Shown: positions 53,507-62,812, counted from the stretch's first letter. The stretch is 64,000 nucleotides of DNA from Streptomyces lacrimifluminis (GCF_014646095.1 NZ_BMMU01000012.1:1-64000); one strand, 5' to 3'. Made by a program: numbers and translations. The notes: generated by a model from the letters alone, not told the origin.

Positions 53507-54030
53507 GAGGAGACCCTCCCGTTGAACGCCTCGTTCTGTGCCTCGTTCGCTGCCCCGTTCGGCGTCCCGCTGAGGATGGAGACCATTCGGATCGGGTCCA
53601 CTCGTCCGTACAGCCGCCCGTCCGCCTCGACTGCCGGCCCCAGCGCGCAGTTGCCCAGGCAGAAGACCTGCTCGACGGTGACCGAGCCGTCAGGAGAGGT
53701 CTCCCCCAGGGTCAGTCCGCTCTCACGGACGTAGCTCACCAGGCGGTCGGCGCCCAGTGCCTGACATGCCTCGGCGCGGCAGATGCGCACCGTGGTACGG
53801 CCCGCGGGCTCGCGGCGGAAGTCGTGGTAGAAGGTCACCACTCCGTGGATGTCCGCCCTGGAGAGGTTGAGTTCATCGGCGAGCACCGGTATCGCCTCCT
53901 GCGGCACATGGCCCAACTCGGCCTGGACCGCGTGCAGTACGGGCAGCAGCGCGCCCCGCTGATCCCGGTGGTCGGCCACCACCCTCCGGACCAGGCTCTC
54001 GACCGACATGTCGCTTCCGCTGGTCGTCAT
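53503..54030 (-). CDS. fdsG: formate dehydrogenase gamma subunit (NuoE-like, 2Fe-2S)
   Basis: 175 residues from the ATG at 54030. Four cysteine ligands of a 2Fe-2S thioredoxin-like ferredoxin in CRAEACQALG and CLGNCALGP; HGVVTFYHDFR is the NuoE signature. First gene of the fds operon. The upstream 74-174 bases carry at least three CTGTATAC-type sites shared with the divergent GntR gene, so formate oxidation is probably under that regulator. Confidence 0.94.
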
Positions 54031-54103
54031 GATCGCTCCGCCTTCCGCCACGCGGCTCCCCGGCGTTCCGGGTGAGGGGAGCAGGAGACTGAGACAATAC
54101 CCC

Positions 54104-54204
54104 ATACAGGCTTCTGTATACAGACGACAGTCAATAACACGCCTCGCGATTGACCCTCACGATCAACCACCCACGCCATGTTGCATACCAAAACCTGTAT
54201 ACTG
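54104..54204. promoter_or_regulatory. cluster of CTGTATAC-type operators between fdsG and gntR2
   Basis: ATACAG-GCTT-CTGTAT (54104-54119, perfect), overlapping the perfect palindrome CTGTATACAG (54114-54123). GCATACC (54183-54189) with CTGTATACTG (54195-54204) lies further on. These are the best-formed sites of the island and sit where autoregulation would be expected. Confidence 0.65.
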
Positions 54205-54284
54205 AAACCGCCGCCGTCAACCCTCTCGGCGACCACCTCTTGGCAAATGCCGTCGGCCCGGCGGCAGAGCAGAACGGGACCATC

Positions 54285-54974
54285 ATGCGCGAGGCACTCA
54301 CGGCCGCAGCGTCCCGGCGCGTCACCCGCCCGGCACCACTGCGCCAGGCCGTGTACGACGCCCTGACCGAACTAATCGTCAGTGGCTCCCTCAAGCCCGG
54401 CCAGCACCTGGTCGAGGCCGAGCTCGCCGAGCACCTCGGAGTCAGCCGGCAGCCGGTCCGTGAGGCTCTCCAGCGGCTCCAGACCGCCGGCTGGGTCGAT
54501 CTGCGGCCCGCACAGGGCGCTTTCGTCCACTCCCCCACCGCAGAGGAGGCCACTCAACTCCTCGGCGTCCGCTCGGTGTTGGAGACCTACTCGGCCCAGC
54601 TCGCCGCCCTCAACGCGAAGCCCGAGGATGTCGAGCACCTCTGCGAGCTCCAGTCACAGGGCCTCGACGCGCTCGCCGCCGGCGACGTCGAGCGCCTGGT
54701 CGCGGCCAACACGACCCTGCACGCCTTCGTCACCACCCTGGCCGCCAACGAGGTACTGGCCGAGATGCTCTCGCAGGTGGGCCAGAAGGTGCGTTGGTAC
54801 TACACGCCCATCGCCAAGCCCCGCGGCAAGGAGGCGTGGAACGAGCACACCCAGCTCATCAAGGCCATCGCCAAGGGCGACGCGGACCGCGCGGGCGAGG
54901 TCATGCGCAAGCACACCGAACGCACGACCGACTTCTACCGCAAACAGATCGCCGCCGGGACAGGCAAGGACTGA
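54285..54974 (+). CDS. GntR/FCD regulator 2 of the oxalate island
   Basis: 229 residues from the ATG at 54285; the longer frame from 54150 reads through the operators and is rejected. HTH LGVSRQPVREALQRL and DLRPAQGAFVHSPTAEE, then the FCD domain (RVL-type LHAFVTTLAANEVL, KVRWYYTPIAKPRG, EHTQLIKAIAKGDADRAG). Close paralogue of regulator 1. Probably the repressor that reads the CTGTATAC/CATACAG sites upstream of fdsG, itself, the PAS gene, the acyl-CoA-dehydrogenase-like gene and frc2. Confidence 0.88.
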   Translation: MREALTAAASRRVTRPAPLRQAVYDALTELIVSGSLKPGQHLVEAELAEHLGVSRQPVREALQRLQTAGWVDLRPAQGAFVHSPTAEEATQLLGVRSVLETYSAQLAALNAKPEDVEHLCELQSQGLDALAAGDVERLVAANTTLHAFVTTLAANEVLAEMLSQVGQKVRWYYTPIAKPRGKEAWNEHTQLIKAIAKGDADRAGEVMRKHTERTTDFYRKQIAAGTGKD

Positions 54975-55028
54975 CACCCCCGGAGGCCCGAACAGGCAGT
55001 CCGCGGGCTGGAGTTCCGGATCCGGAGT

Positions 55029-55811
55029 TCAGGACCCGGCAAGGGAATCGGCGGGCTGGACCCCGGCAGTCGTGATGTGGTGCACCTGCACACCCGCGGT
55101 GGACCGCAGCCCGAGCAGCCACGGCAGGACCGCGTGCAGCACAATGTCACGCCCGCCGCCGTCCGGACCGAGCCGCGCGTCGGCGGGCACCAGCACCGGG
55201 TCGGCGAGCACCGTCGACATGGCGCTGCCGGGCGGCCCGGTGGTGTCGGGCCGGGCCGGCACGAAGAGGTCCGGGGCGTGCGCCGGAACGCCCCAGAGGC
55301 TCAGGCCGTCCGGCGTACCGAGCGGCCTGGAGGACCAGACATAGCTGTCGGCCTCCCCCGCTGCGACCACTCGGCGTTTACGGGCGCGCAGGGCGACCAC
55401 GCCGCCGGAGCGAAAGGCTGTGCAGCGCGACGTGACCAGTTGGGCCTCCGATGCCTGCCCGCCGTCTTCGTGCTCCATGAGGGCAAGGCTGGCGAGATGG
55501 CGTCCGGCGGCGATCTCGGCACGCACCCAGGGGCTGCCGTACGACTCGATGACGGCGACCGCTGTGTAGTGGGACCGGAGCACGGCCGCCGTCGCCGGGC
55601 AGACCCGCGCGGTCCGAGCGACCACCTCGGCGGCTTCCGGCAGGCCGAGCCCGGCGCCGCCGAACTCGGTGGAGACGGTGAGCCCGAGCAGTCCGGTGGC
55701 CCCGAAGGCCGTCACGGCACCACGGGGGAACCTGCCTTCCGTACGGGTGACTTGGGCACAGGGTGCGACGGCACGGGCCAGGACTTCCGCGAGAGCTGTG
55801 CGGTACGACAT
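55029..55811 (-). CDS. short acyl-CoA dehydrogenase-like protein
   Basis: 260 residues, against about 380 for normal family members. The N-terminal helical domain (FGATGLLGLTVSTEFGGAGL) and part of the middle beta domain (LASLALMEHEDGGQASEAQL, DLFVPARP) are recognisable. The C-terminal helical domain with the catalytic Glu and much of the FAD contacts is missing. It has its own CATACAGTATTC site 21 bases upstream of the start. Either a truncated relic or a specialised non-catalytic member of the oxalate regulon. Confidence 0.65.
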   Translation of the reverse strand: MSYRTALAEVLARAVAPCAQVTRTEGRFPRGAVTAFGATGLLGLTVSTEFGGAGLGLPEAAEVVARTARVCPATAAVLRSHYTAVAVIESYGSPWVRAEIAAGRHLASLALMEHEDGGQASEAQLVTSRCTAFRSGGVVALRARKRRVVAAGEADSYVWSSRPLGTPDGLSLWGVPAHAPDLFVPARPDTTGPPGSAMSTVLADPVLVPADARLGPDGGGRDIVLHAVLPWLLGLRSTAGVQVHHITTAGVQPADSLAGS

Positions 55812-55831
55812 GGAGGTACCCCTCGGAGTGA

Positions 55832-55846
55832 TTGCATACAGTATTC
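55832..55846 (-). promoter_or_regulatory. CATACAG-type operator
   Basis: TTGCATACAGTATTC, 21 bases upstream of the acyl-CoA-dehydrogenase-like start. It shares CATACAGTATTC exactly with the frc2 operator. Confidence 0.55.
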
Positions 55847-55971
55847 TTTAGTTGATGTGCGCCGCTTGCCCCTCGTCGTCAGCGGTCGAACGAGGGAGAG
55901 AGGCATCCCCGATGCATCCACCGCGGCAGAGCATGGCCCGATTCCCCGGCCACCACCTCGTCGAGAGGCGC

Positions 55972-56496
55972 TCAGGCCCGGTCGATCTCCCGCAGCAGTC
56001 CGGTCGTCACGTCGAAGACGAAGCCCCGCACGTCGTCCGTGTGCGGCAGGAACGGTGAGGTGCGCACGCGCTGCATCGACTGCCGCACGTCCTGGTCGAC
56101 GTCCCGGAAGGCCTCCACCGCCCAGGCCGGGCGCTGGCCGACCTCCAGTTCCAGTTCGTGCCGGAAGTCCTCGGTCAGGGTCTGGAGACCGCAGCCGGTG
56201 TGGTGGATGAGGACGACACTGCGGGTACCGAGTACGCGCTGACTGATCGTCAGGGAGCGGATGGTGTCGTCGGTGACGACGCCGCCGGCGTTGCGGACGG
56301 TGTGGCAGTCGCCCAGCTCCAGGCCGAGGGCGGCGTGCAGGTCGATACGGGCGTCCATGCAGGCCCCGACCGCCACCTGAAGTACGGGACGGGCATCCCT
56401 TCCCAAATCGGCAAAGCCGGCTGCGTAGGCGCGGTTGGACTCGACGAGCCGGTCTGTGACCGTCTGCCGGACGAGACGGGGTGCGTGGGTCGACAT
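55972..56496 (-). CDS. beta-carbonic anhydrase
   Basis: 174 residues. Zinc ligands and dyad in ACMDARI (Cys, Asp, Arg), HHTGCG (His, Cys) and RNAGG. The length fits the small actinobacterial type. It hydrates CO2 to bicarbonate. Within the island it could remove or capture CO2 produced by oxalyl-CoA decarboxylase and formate dehydrogenase; that link is inference. The 226-bp gap to the next gene contains a 25-bp direct repeat (near 56560-56605) and nothing else seen. Confidence 0.9.
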   Translation of the reverse strand: MSTHAPRLVRQTVTDRLVESNRAYAAGFADLGRDARPVLQVAVGACMDARIDLHAALGLELGDCHTVRNAGGVVTDDTIRSLTISQRVLGTRSVVLIHHTGCGLQTLTEDFRHELELEVGQRPAWAVEAFRDVDQDVRQSMQRVRTSPFLPHTDDVRGFVFDVTTGLLREIDRA

Positions 56497-56722
56497 GCTG
56501 GGCTACCTCACCGCGGTCGGATGCGAACGGGCGCCGTCCCGGGCGCGGCGGTCCGCCCGGGACGGAGTGGAGCGGTGCCGGCAGGGACGGAGTGGAGCGG
56601 TGCCGGCCGCCGTCGGTCAGATCACGCCTTGCGCCTTGAGAAACGGCAACTCGCCTTCTTCCAGGCCGAGTCCGCCGATCCGGAGAGCGGCGCCCACTCA
56701 CGGGCGCCGCCCGGCCGCCGAG

Positions 56723-58279
56723 TCACGGCATGAGGTGGTACTCCGGGAAGTTGCCGGGCAGCCGCTCGCCCGCCGGTCCCTGGGTCACGGCGCGCACCAG
56801 CAGGTCGCCGCCGACGAACGCGCCGCGCCAGGACGCGCCGAAGCCGCCGAACAGCTCGTCGCGGTCGCCCCGCGAACGCGGCTTGCCGTGGCCGACCTTG
56901 AAGGCGCGGATCTGCGGGGCGAGCCGGTCGAAGGTCGCCCGGTCGTCGGTGGACAGCGTGGCCACCAGCGCGCCGTTGGAGGCGTTCATCGCGGCCAGCA
57001 GCTCCGCCTCCGTGTCGACCAGGACGATGGTGTCGACCGGCCCGAACGGCTCCGCGTGATGCAGCGGCGAGGACGGCGGCGGTCCGAGGAGCGTGACCGG
57101 CTGGACGTACGCCGAGGTGTCCTGGCCGGGCAGGAAGCGGGCGTCGGCCTCACTGGCGCGGTGCAGGGGGACGGCGCCGCGTGCGATGGCCTCGGCTATC
57201 TGGTCGTGGAGTTCCTTCGCTTTGGCCGCATTGATCACGGGCCCGAAGTCCAGTGCCGGGTAGGGGTCTTCGGCCTTCTCCACGGCGAGCGGGTGTCCGA
57301 CGCGCAGGGTGCGCACCGCCGGGAGGTACGCCGTCAGGAACTCGTCGAACAGTTCCCGTTGGACGACGAAGCGCGGGTACGCCGTGCAGCGCTGCTTGCC
57401 GTAGTCGAAGAGCTTGGGGACGACGGCTTTGAGGGCGTCCCAGTCCGAGTAGTTCCAGATCCCCCAGGTGTTGAGGCCCTCCTGTTCCAGTACGTGCCGT
57501 TTGCCGAGGTCGGCGACGGCCGTGGCCACAGCGGCTCCGGTGTCGCGACCGCCGACGAAGGAGACGCAGCCGATCTCGGGCGCCCGCACCAGCGCCTCGG
57601 ACAGCTCTCCCCCGCTGCCGCTGACGAGGGTGACGGGAATCCCCTCGCGGGCGGCGAGCGCGCAGGCCAGGGTCAGACAGGCGACACCGCCGTCGGTCGG
57701 GGTCTTGGCGATGACCGCGTTGCCTGCCAGTGCCTGGACGAGCATCGCGTGAACGAGCACGCTCAGCGGGTAGTTCCAGCTCGCGATGTTGGACACCGGG
57801 CCGTCCAGCGGCACCCGGTCGGCGACCATCGGCTCGATGCCGTCGACGTACCAGCGCACACCGTCGATGGCCCGGTCGGCGTCCGCCTGCGCGAGCCGCC
57901 ACGGCTTGCCGATCTCCCAGACCAGCAGGAGGGCGAGGAGTTCACGGTGCTGGGCGAGGGCGTCGAGGGTGGCCGCTACGCGGGCTCGGCGCTCGTCGAG
58001 CGGAATGTGCCGCCAGGCACGGTGCTGGTCGAGGGAGGCGCGTACGGCCCGGTGCGCGGTGTCCCGGTCCAGGCGCGGCGGGCCGGCGATCGGGCTGCCG
58101 TCGACGGGGCTGGTGGCGGGCAGGACCCGGCCGTCCGCCTGCCAGGCGGAGTTCCACAGGTTGAGGACGCGGTCGTCACGGAAGGCCTCGGGGGCGACGG
58201 CGAGGCACCGCTGCCAGGCGTCGGTCCACGACGTACCGGACTTCACCACGAGGTGGGTGGAGTTGAGGGTGGTGGTCAT
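56723..58279 (-). CDS. aldehyde dehydrogenase family protein
   Basis: 518 residues from the ATG at 58279. NAD-dependent ALDH fold: SNIASWNYPLSVLVHAML, AGNAVIAKTPTDGG, SFVGGRDTGAAVA as the nucleotide loop, a general-base Glu in HVLEQEGLNTW, and the catalytic Cys probably in GKQRCTAYPR. It is an outlying subgroup resembling PaaN-like proteins more than standard betaine or succinate-semialdehyde enzymes. In the oxalate island a glyoxylate, glycolaldehyde or CoA-linked aldehyde substrate is possible; sequence does not decide. Confidence 0.82.
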   Translation of the reverse strand: MTTTLNSTHLVVKSGTSWTDAWQRCLAVAPEAFRDDRVLNLWNSAWQADGRVLPATSPVDGSPIAGPPRLDRDTAHRAVRASLDQHRAWRHIPLDERRARVAATLDALAQHRELLALLLVWEIGKPWRLAQADADRAIDGVRWYVDGIEPMVADRVPLDGPVSNIASWNYPLSVLVHAMLVQALAGNAVIAKTPTDGGVACLTLACALAAREGIPVTLVSGSGGELSEALVRAPEIGCVSFVGGRDTGAAVATAVADLGKRHVLEQEGLNTWGIWNYSDWDALKAVVPKLFDYGKQRCTAYPRFVVQRELFDEFLTAYLPAVRTLRVGHPLAVEKAEDPYPALDFGPVINAAKAKELHDQIAEAIARGAVPLHRASEADARFLPGQDTSAYVQPVTLLGPPPSSPLHHAEPFGPVDTIVLVDTEAELLAAMNASNGALVATLSTDDRATFDRLAPQIRAFKVGHGKPRSRGDRDELFGGFGASWRGAFVGGDLLVRAVTQGPAGERLPGNFPEYHLMP

Positions 58280-58359
58280 TCGATGTCTCCGCTCTCGGTG
58301 CACAGTCGGGGGCGGGGGATGAACGCGGTGGCGCCCAACGGCCCGGCGGTTAGGGCCTG

Positions 58360-58494
58360 TCAGTCATGGGTGGCGTCACGGTCGGCGTCCAGCAGGTCCA
58401 GCACGAGGCGCGCCGTCTCGGTCGGTTCGAAGAGTCCGCGGGCTTGATGCTCGTACAGGTCCGTGATTCGGCTCCCGTCCTGAAAGTGCTGCAC
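58360..58494 (-). CDS. small ORF, 44 residues, uncertain
   Basis: GTG at 58494 with AGGGGG just upstream. The product reads VQHFQDGSRITDLYEHQARG then LFEPTETARLVLDLLDADRD and ends THD. Codon pattern is Streptomyces-like and the residues look protein-like, but I recognise no family. It may be a real small gene or the tail of a lost one. The stop lies beside TTAGGGCCTGTCAGTC (58350-58365), which resembles an end of the 8.7-kb element. The remainder of the 58280-58629 gap carries the frc2 operator. Confidence 0.35.
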   Translation of the reverse strand: MQHFQDGSRITDLYEHQARGLFEPTETARLVLDLLDADRDATHD

Positions 58495-58535
58495 GCCCCC
58501 TGGACATCACCCATCGGATGCGGGATAACAATCTT

Positions 58536-58559
58536 CATACAGTATTCGTCGACTGTATG
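58536..58559 (+). promoter_or_regulatory. perfect inverted repeat operator upstream of frc2
   Basis: CATACAGT-ATTCGTCG-ACTGTATG: perfect 8-bp arms, 70 bases before the frc2 start. The left half continues as CATACAGTATTC, identical to the site at 55.8 kb. Confidence 0.7.
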
Positions 58560-58629
58560 CAATGTGCCAAGCGATACTCAGGGACGGCGCCACCAGGACG
58601 TTCACGGCAACGGACAAGCGAGGTGACCT

Positions 58630-59862
58630 GTGACGACGAGGGCTCTTGAGGGGATTCGGGTCCTGGATATGACGCATGTGCAGTCGGGTCCGTCGGCGAC
58701 ACAGTTGCTGGCGTGGCTGGGCGCGGATGTGGTGAAGGTGGAGGCGCCGGGCGGAGATGTCACACGGCGGCAGTTGCGGGATGTGCCGGAGGTGGACTCC
58801 CTGTATTTCACGATGCTCAACTGCAACAAGCGCAGTGTCACTCTCAACACGAAGACGGAGCGGGGCAAGGAGATCCTGACCGAGCTGATCCGCGGCGCGG
58901 ATGTGCTGGTCGAGAACTTCGGGCCGGGTGCGGTGGACCGGATGGGTTTCACGTGGGAGCGCATCAGGGAGATCAACCCACGGATCGTGTACGCGTCGAT
59001 CAAGGGGTTCGGGGAGGGCCCGTACACGAACTTCAAGGCGTACGAGGTGGTCGCGCAGGCGATGGGCGGGGCGATGGCGACCACCGGCTTCGAGGGCGGA
59101 CCGCCGATGGCGACCGGGGCACAGATCGGGGATTCCGGGACCGGTGTCCATTGCGTGGCGGGGATCGTGGCCGCCCTGTTCCAGCGGGAGAGGACGGGGC
59201 GGGGGCAGCGGGTGAATGTGGCGATGCAGCACGCGGTGCTGAACCTGTGCCGGGTGAAGCTGCGGGACCAGCAGCGTCTGGCGCGCGGTCCGTTGGCGGA
59301 GTATCCGACCGAGGACTTCGGGGACGAGGTGCCGCGTTCGGGGAACGCCTCGGGAGGCGGTCAGCCCGGCTGGGCCGTCAGGTGTGCGCCGGGTGGTCCC
59401 AACGACTACGTGTACGTCATCGTCCAGCCACCCGGCTGGAAACCCCTGGCCGCGCTGATCGGCCGGCCCGAACTCGCCGACGACCCCCAGTGGGCCACCC
59501 CCGAAGCACGTCTGCCGCACCTCGCGAAGATGTTCCAGCTGATCGAGGAATGGACGTCGGCCCTGCCCAAGTGGCAGGTCCTGGAACGGCTGAACGCGCA
59601 CAACATCCCGTGCGGGCCGATCCTGTCCACCAAGGAGATCATCGAGGACCCCTCACTCACCGCCAACGACATGATCGTCAGCGTCGGGCATCCGGAACGC
59701 GGCCACTTCACCACGGTAGGCAATCCCCTCAAACTCTCCGACTCCCCCACCCACATCACCACCCCTCCCCTTCTCGGCGAACACACCGCCGACATCCTCA
59801 TCGGCGAACTCGGCCTGGGCGACGAGGAACTGCGCCTGCTCAGGGCGAGCGGGGTGGTCTGA
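58630..59862 (+). CDS. frc: formyl-CoA:oxalate CoA-transferase 2
   Basis: 410 residues, GTG start with AGGTGAC upstream. Catalytic Asp168 in GAQIGDSGTG, glycine loop GNASGGGQPGW, and the N-terminal GADVVKVEAPGGDVTRRQL. Same reaction as the copy at 42.9 kb. It precedes the oxalate/formate transporter by 188 bases, so transport and CoA transfer are probably co-expressed under the GntR site. Codon bias changes abruptly near 59395: G/T-ending codons before, C-ending after. Confidence 0.93.
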   Translation: MTTRALEGIRVLDMTHVQSGPSATQLLAWLGADVVKVEAPGGDVTRRQLRDVPEVDSLYFTMLNCNKRSVTLNTKTERGKEILTELIRGADVLVENFGPGAVDRMGFTWERIREINPRIVYASIKGFGEGPYTNFKAYEVVAQAMGGAMATTGFEGGPPMATGAQIGDSGTGVHCVAGIVAALFQRERTGRGQRVNVAMQHAVLNLCRVKLRDQQRLARGPLAEYPTEDFGDEVPRSGNASGGGQPGWAVRCAPGGPNDYVYVIVQPPGWKPLAALIGRPELADDPQWATPEARLPHLAKMFQLIEEWTSALPKWQVLERLNAHNIPCGPILSTKEIIEDPSLTANDMIVSVGHPERGHFTTVGNPLKLSDSPTHITTPPLLGEHTADILIGELGLGDEELRLLRASGVV

Positions 59863-60050
59863 CGTGAGGACCTCGCAGCGCACCACAACGGTGCGGAGCC
59901 TCCCGGCAGTTGGGGGCGTTTCATGACGTAACCCGGCACAGGGGGCGTCCGACGGTGCGCGTCGGCCGGCCCCGGGACCCATGCGCGCACGAAAGGCATT
60001 TGGACAGGGGGCGCTGGCCAGATCTTTCGACGCAAGGAGTCTTCACCAAG

Positions 60051-61439
60051 ATGACAACCATCGACTACTCGACGTCTGTCCCGTACCGGGAGGTGACAGA
60101 CCACAACGGCCGCATGTACCGCATCGGGGAATCCGATGTCGACATCATGGGCCGTAAGCGCAAGTGGATGGTCATCCTGCCGTGGATCGGCATGATGGGC
60201 ATCAGCTCGGCCGAGTACGCGTTCGCTTCGGCCGAGGACACCCTGCACATCGCACACAGCTGGAACGACGGGCACATCTTCTGGATGCTCGGTGTCTGGG
60301 TGTTCTTCCAGGCGGCTGTGGCCTTCCCGGCCGGAAAACTCAGGGAGAGCGGAAAACTGCCCGCGCGTTGGGCGATGATGTTCGGCGCAGTAGGCACACT
60401 GCTCGGATATCTGTCTCTCGCATTCGCGCCGCATGTGATCGTCGCGTATGTCGGGTTCGGCATGTTCAGCGGTATGGGTGCCGGAATGGTCTACGCGACC
60501 TGCGTGAACATGGTCGGCAAATGGTACCCGGAACGCAAGGGAGGCAAGACCGGCTTCGTCAACGGCGGTTTCGCCTATGGTTCCGTGCCGTTCGTCTTCC
60601 TCTTCACCAGCTATATGGATCTGACGAACTTCCGCTGGGTACTTGTCTCGGTCGGTGTCTTTCTGGCCGCGACGGTGGCTGTGGCGGGCTACTTCTTCCG
60701 AGACCCGCCGAAAAACTGGTGGCCCGCCGAGGTCGACCCGCTGCGACCGCCGGAGGACCCACGCGCCCGTCGTGCGCTGGCGATGAACCCGCCCGCCGTG
60801 AAGCAGTACAGCCCGGGTGAGGCCTGGCGGACGGGGCGGGTCGCGCTGATGTGGTTCTGCCTGCTGTGCACCTCGGGCGTGAACATCTTCGGCATCGCCT
60901 TCCAGGTCGAGATCGGCGAGGAGGCCGGCTTCGCAGGCGGCGTCGTCGCGACGGCCATGTCGATGAAAGCCATCGTCAACGGCACCGGTCGGGGTGTGAT
61001 CGGCTGGCTGTCGGACCGCTATGGGCGCAAGCGCTGCCTGATCTTCGTCTGTATCGTTCTCGGCCTTTCGCAGTACGCCATCCTGTGGTCCGCCGACATG
61101 AAGAACCTCCCGCTCTTCCTGCTCTTCTCCAGCATCTCCGGGTTCGGCGGAGGCGCCATCTTCCCGATGTTCGCGGCGATGACGGCGGACTACTTCGGCG
61201 AGAACAACAACGCGTCCAACTACGGTCTCGTCTACAGCTCCAAGTTGGTTTCCGGCCTGCTCGGAGCCGGCATGGGAAAGGTGGTGGTCGACAACTGGGG
61301 CCACAGCGGGGCATTCACTCTGGCCGGTTCGATCTCGCTTTTCGCCGCATGCATCGCACTCTTCCTGACCCCACCGGGCCGGCCGAAACAAAAGACTCTG
61401 ACGGCCAACCCGATGCCGACCAGCCGGGACGGGGACTGA
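60051..61439 (+). CDS. oxlT: OFA-family MFS transporter, oxalate/formate antiporter-like
   Basis: 462 residues from the ATG at 60051, with AAGGAG 12 bases upstream. Twelve membrane segments; MFS loop GWLSDRYGRKRCL before the second half, GMGAGMVYATCVNMVGKWYP in TM5 region typical of the OFA family, and KWMVILPWIGMMGISSAEYA at the start. OxlT of Oxalobacter exchanges oxalate for formate. Behind frc2, this is the likely oxalate entry step. A strong terminator follows at 61461-61488. Confidence 0.9.
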   Translation: MTTIDYSTSVPYREVTDHNGRMYRIGESDVDIMGRKRKWMVILPWIGMMGISSAEYAFASAEDTLHIAHSWNDGHIFWMLGVWVFFQAAVAFPAGKLRESGKLPARWAMMFGAVGTLLGYLSLAFAPHVIVAYVGFGMFSGMGAGMVYATCVNMVGKWYPERKGGKTGFVNGGFAYGSVPFVFLFTSYMDLTNFRWVLVSVGVFLAATVAVAGYFFRDPPKNWWPAEVDPLRPPEDPRARRALAMNPPAVKQYSPGEAWRTGRVALMWFCLLCTSGVNIFGIAFQVEIGEEAGFAGGVVATAMSMKAIVNGTGRGVIGWLSDRYGRKRCLIFVCIVLGLSQYAILWSADMKNLPLFLLFSSISGFGGGAIFPMFAAMTADYFGENNNASNYGLVYSSKLVSGLLGAGMGKVVVDNWGHSGAFTLAGSISLFAACIALFLTPPGRPKQKTLTANPMPTSRDGD

Positions 61440-61460
61440 ATTCGCAGGCAGATCGGCAGA

Positions 61461-61488
61461 CGCTCGGCTGGGTTTTCCCGGCCGAGCG
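61461..61488 (+). terminator. terminator of the frc2-transporter unit
   Basis: CGCTCGGCTGGG-TTTT-CCCGGCCGAGCG, 11 of 12 pairs, followed by TTTC. Confidence 0.8.
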
Positions 61489-61558
61489 TTTCTCGTGGGC
61501 GGTGTCGCGTTGTAAGGGAGCTGTCCGGAACGCGCGATGACCGACGTCGGCCGGACAG

Positions 61559-61597
61559 AAGGTTCCGGACGGAAGGTTTCGGACGGAAGGTCCGGGC
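61559..61597. repeat. three 14-bp tandem units
   Basis: AAGGTTCCGGACGG, AAGGTTTCGGACGG and AAGGTCCGGGCG in the gap between the transporter and the TIM-barrel gene. No gene uses it. Confidence 0.8.
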
Positions 61598-61690
61598 GCG
61601 ACGGCCGGAGCCGGCCCGTCTCCGCCAGGCAGAAAGCGGTCGGCCCCGGGGCCTTGGGCACCCCGGAGCCGGTCACGCCGCGGCCGGCGG

Positions 61691-62755
61691 CTACTCGCCG
61701 CACTTCTCGCGCAGCGAGTGGAGGTGCTCGCTGGAGCGGCGCGCGAAGGTGAAGGACTCTGTCGGGTTGTCGTGCTCGGCCTGCCAGTGGTGGGCCAGGC
61801 GGTGGCCGCGCAGCCGGGTGACGCCGGAGATGAACCGCTGGTAGTCGATGTCTCCGTCGCCGACGTCGGTCATGCGGTAGCCGTACTGGTTGCCCGGGTC
61901 GCTCACACCGTCCTTCACATGGAAGAGCGGGTAGCGGTCGGGCTGCCTGAGGACGTAGTCGAGGGGCTCGAAGGGCGCCGGTGTGCCGTCCGGCCGCTTC
62001 GAGAAGCGGAACTGGCCCGAGTACGCCCAGAAGATGTCCATCTCCAGGTAGACGAGCTTGGGGTCGGTCTCGGCGAGCAGTACGTCGTACAGCCGGACCT
62101 TCGGGTTGTCGGTGGCGAAGGAGAACTCCTCGGAGTGGTTGTGCTGGTAGAACTTCATACCGCGCGCCCTGGCCGCCGCTCCGTACGTGTTGAACTCCTC
62201 CGCCGCCCGCTTCCAGGCGTCGACGGTGGAGCCGTAGCGGAAGGGGCCGGAGGCGGTGCCGATGTGCTTGAGGCCGAGGGCCTGGGCGTCGTCGAGGACC
62301 TTGTCGAGGTTCTGCGCGAAGGTGTACGCGTTCGGGTCACTGGCGTAGTAGCCGACGTGGCTGCCGATCGGGTTGAGACCGTGGTTGCGCGCCAGTCGCC
62401 TGAGCTGGGCGAGGGTGATGGGGCCCGCGGAGCCCTGGGTGTAGCCGGCGAACTCGACCTCGTCGTAGCCGTACTTCTTCAACTCGGCGAAAACGGGGGC
62501 GAAGCCCAGGGTGGAGACCTTGTCGCGCAGGCTGTAGAGCTGGATGCCGAGCCGCCCGGGCGGCAGGACGGGACGTCCACGGCTCCCGGCGGCGGTCTGT
62601 GCGGAGGGGGCCGCCGTGGCCGGGGAGGCCGCCCCGAGGAGAGCGGCGGCGGTGGCGCCGGCGGCCACGCCGAGCATGCCTCTTCGGCTGAGGCGGTGGG
62701 CGAGTTCGGGGTCGTGCGCCTTGCTGCTGCCGGTCGTGCGGGGTGTGCGGCTCAT
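61691..62755 (-). CDS. Tat-exported sugar phosphate isomerase/epimerase-like TIM barrel
   Basis: 354 residues. Twin-arginine signal SRRGMLGVAAGATAAALLGA ending near the AASPATAA cleavage site at about residue 49. The mature part is an AP-endonuclease-2 type barrel: LGIQLYSLRDKV, GYDEVEFAGYT, KFYQHNHSEEF, VYLEMDIFWAYSG and YPLFHVKDG, with metal-type Glu, His and Asp residues. Secreted members of this family are often called sugar isomerases or inosose-type enzymes; the substrate is unknown. Solo gene. Confidence 0.85.
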   Translation of the reverse strand: MSRTPRTTGSSKAHDPELAHRLSRRGMLGVAAGATAAALLGAASPATAAPSAQTAAGSRGRPVLPPGRLGIQLYSLRDKVSTLGFAPVFAELKKYGYDEVEFAGYTQGSAGPITLAQLRRLARNHGLNPIGSHVGYYASDPNAYTFAQNLDKVLDDAQALGLKHIGTASGPFRYGSTVDAWKRAAEEFNTYGAAARARGMKFYQHNHSEEFSFATDNPKVRLYDVLLAETDPKLVYLEMDIFWAYSGQFRFSKRPDGTPAPFEPLDYVLRQPDRYPLFHVKDGVSDPGNQYGYRMTDVGDGDIDYQRFISGVTRLRGHRLAHHWQAEHDNPTESFTFARRSSEHLHSLREKCGE

Positions 62756-62812
62756 GGGGAACTCCTCGATGGGGAAGGCGTTGTCAGTGGTGGGTGCTTC
62801 ACTGGTGACCAG

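Noticed and set aside
54150..54284. N-terminal extension of GntR regulator 2
   Set aside because: The extra 45 residues would be encoded by the operator cluster; the ATG at 54285 gives the normal family start.
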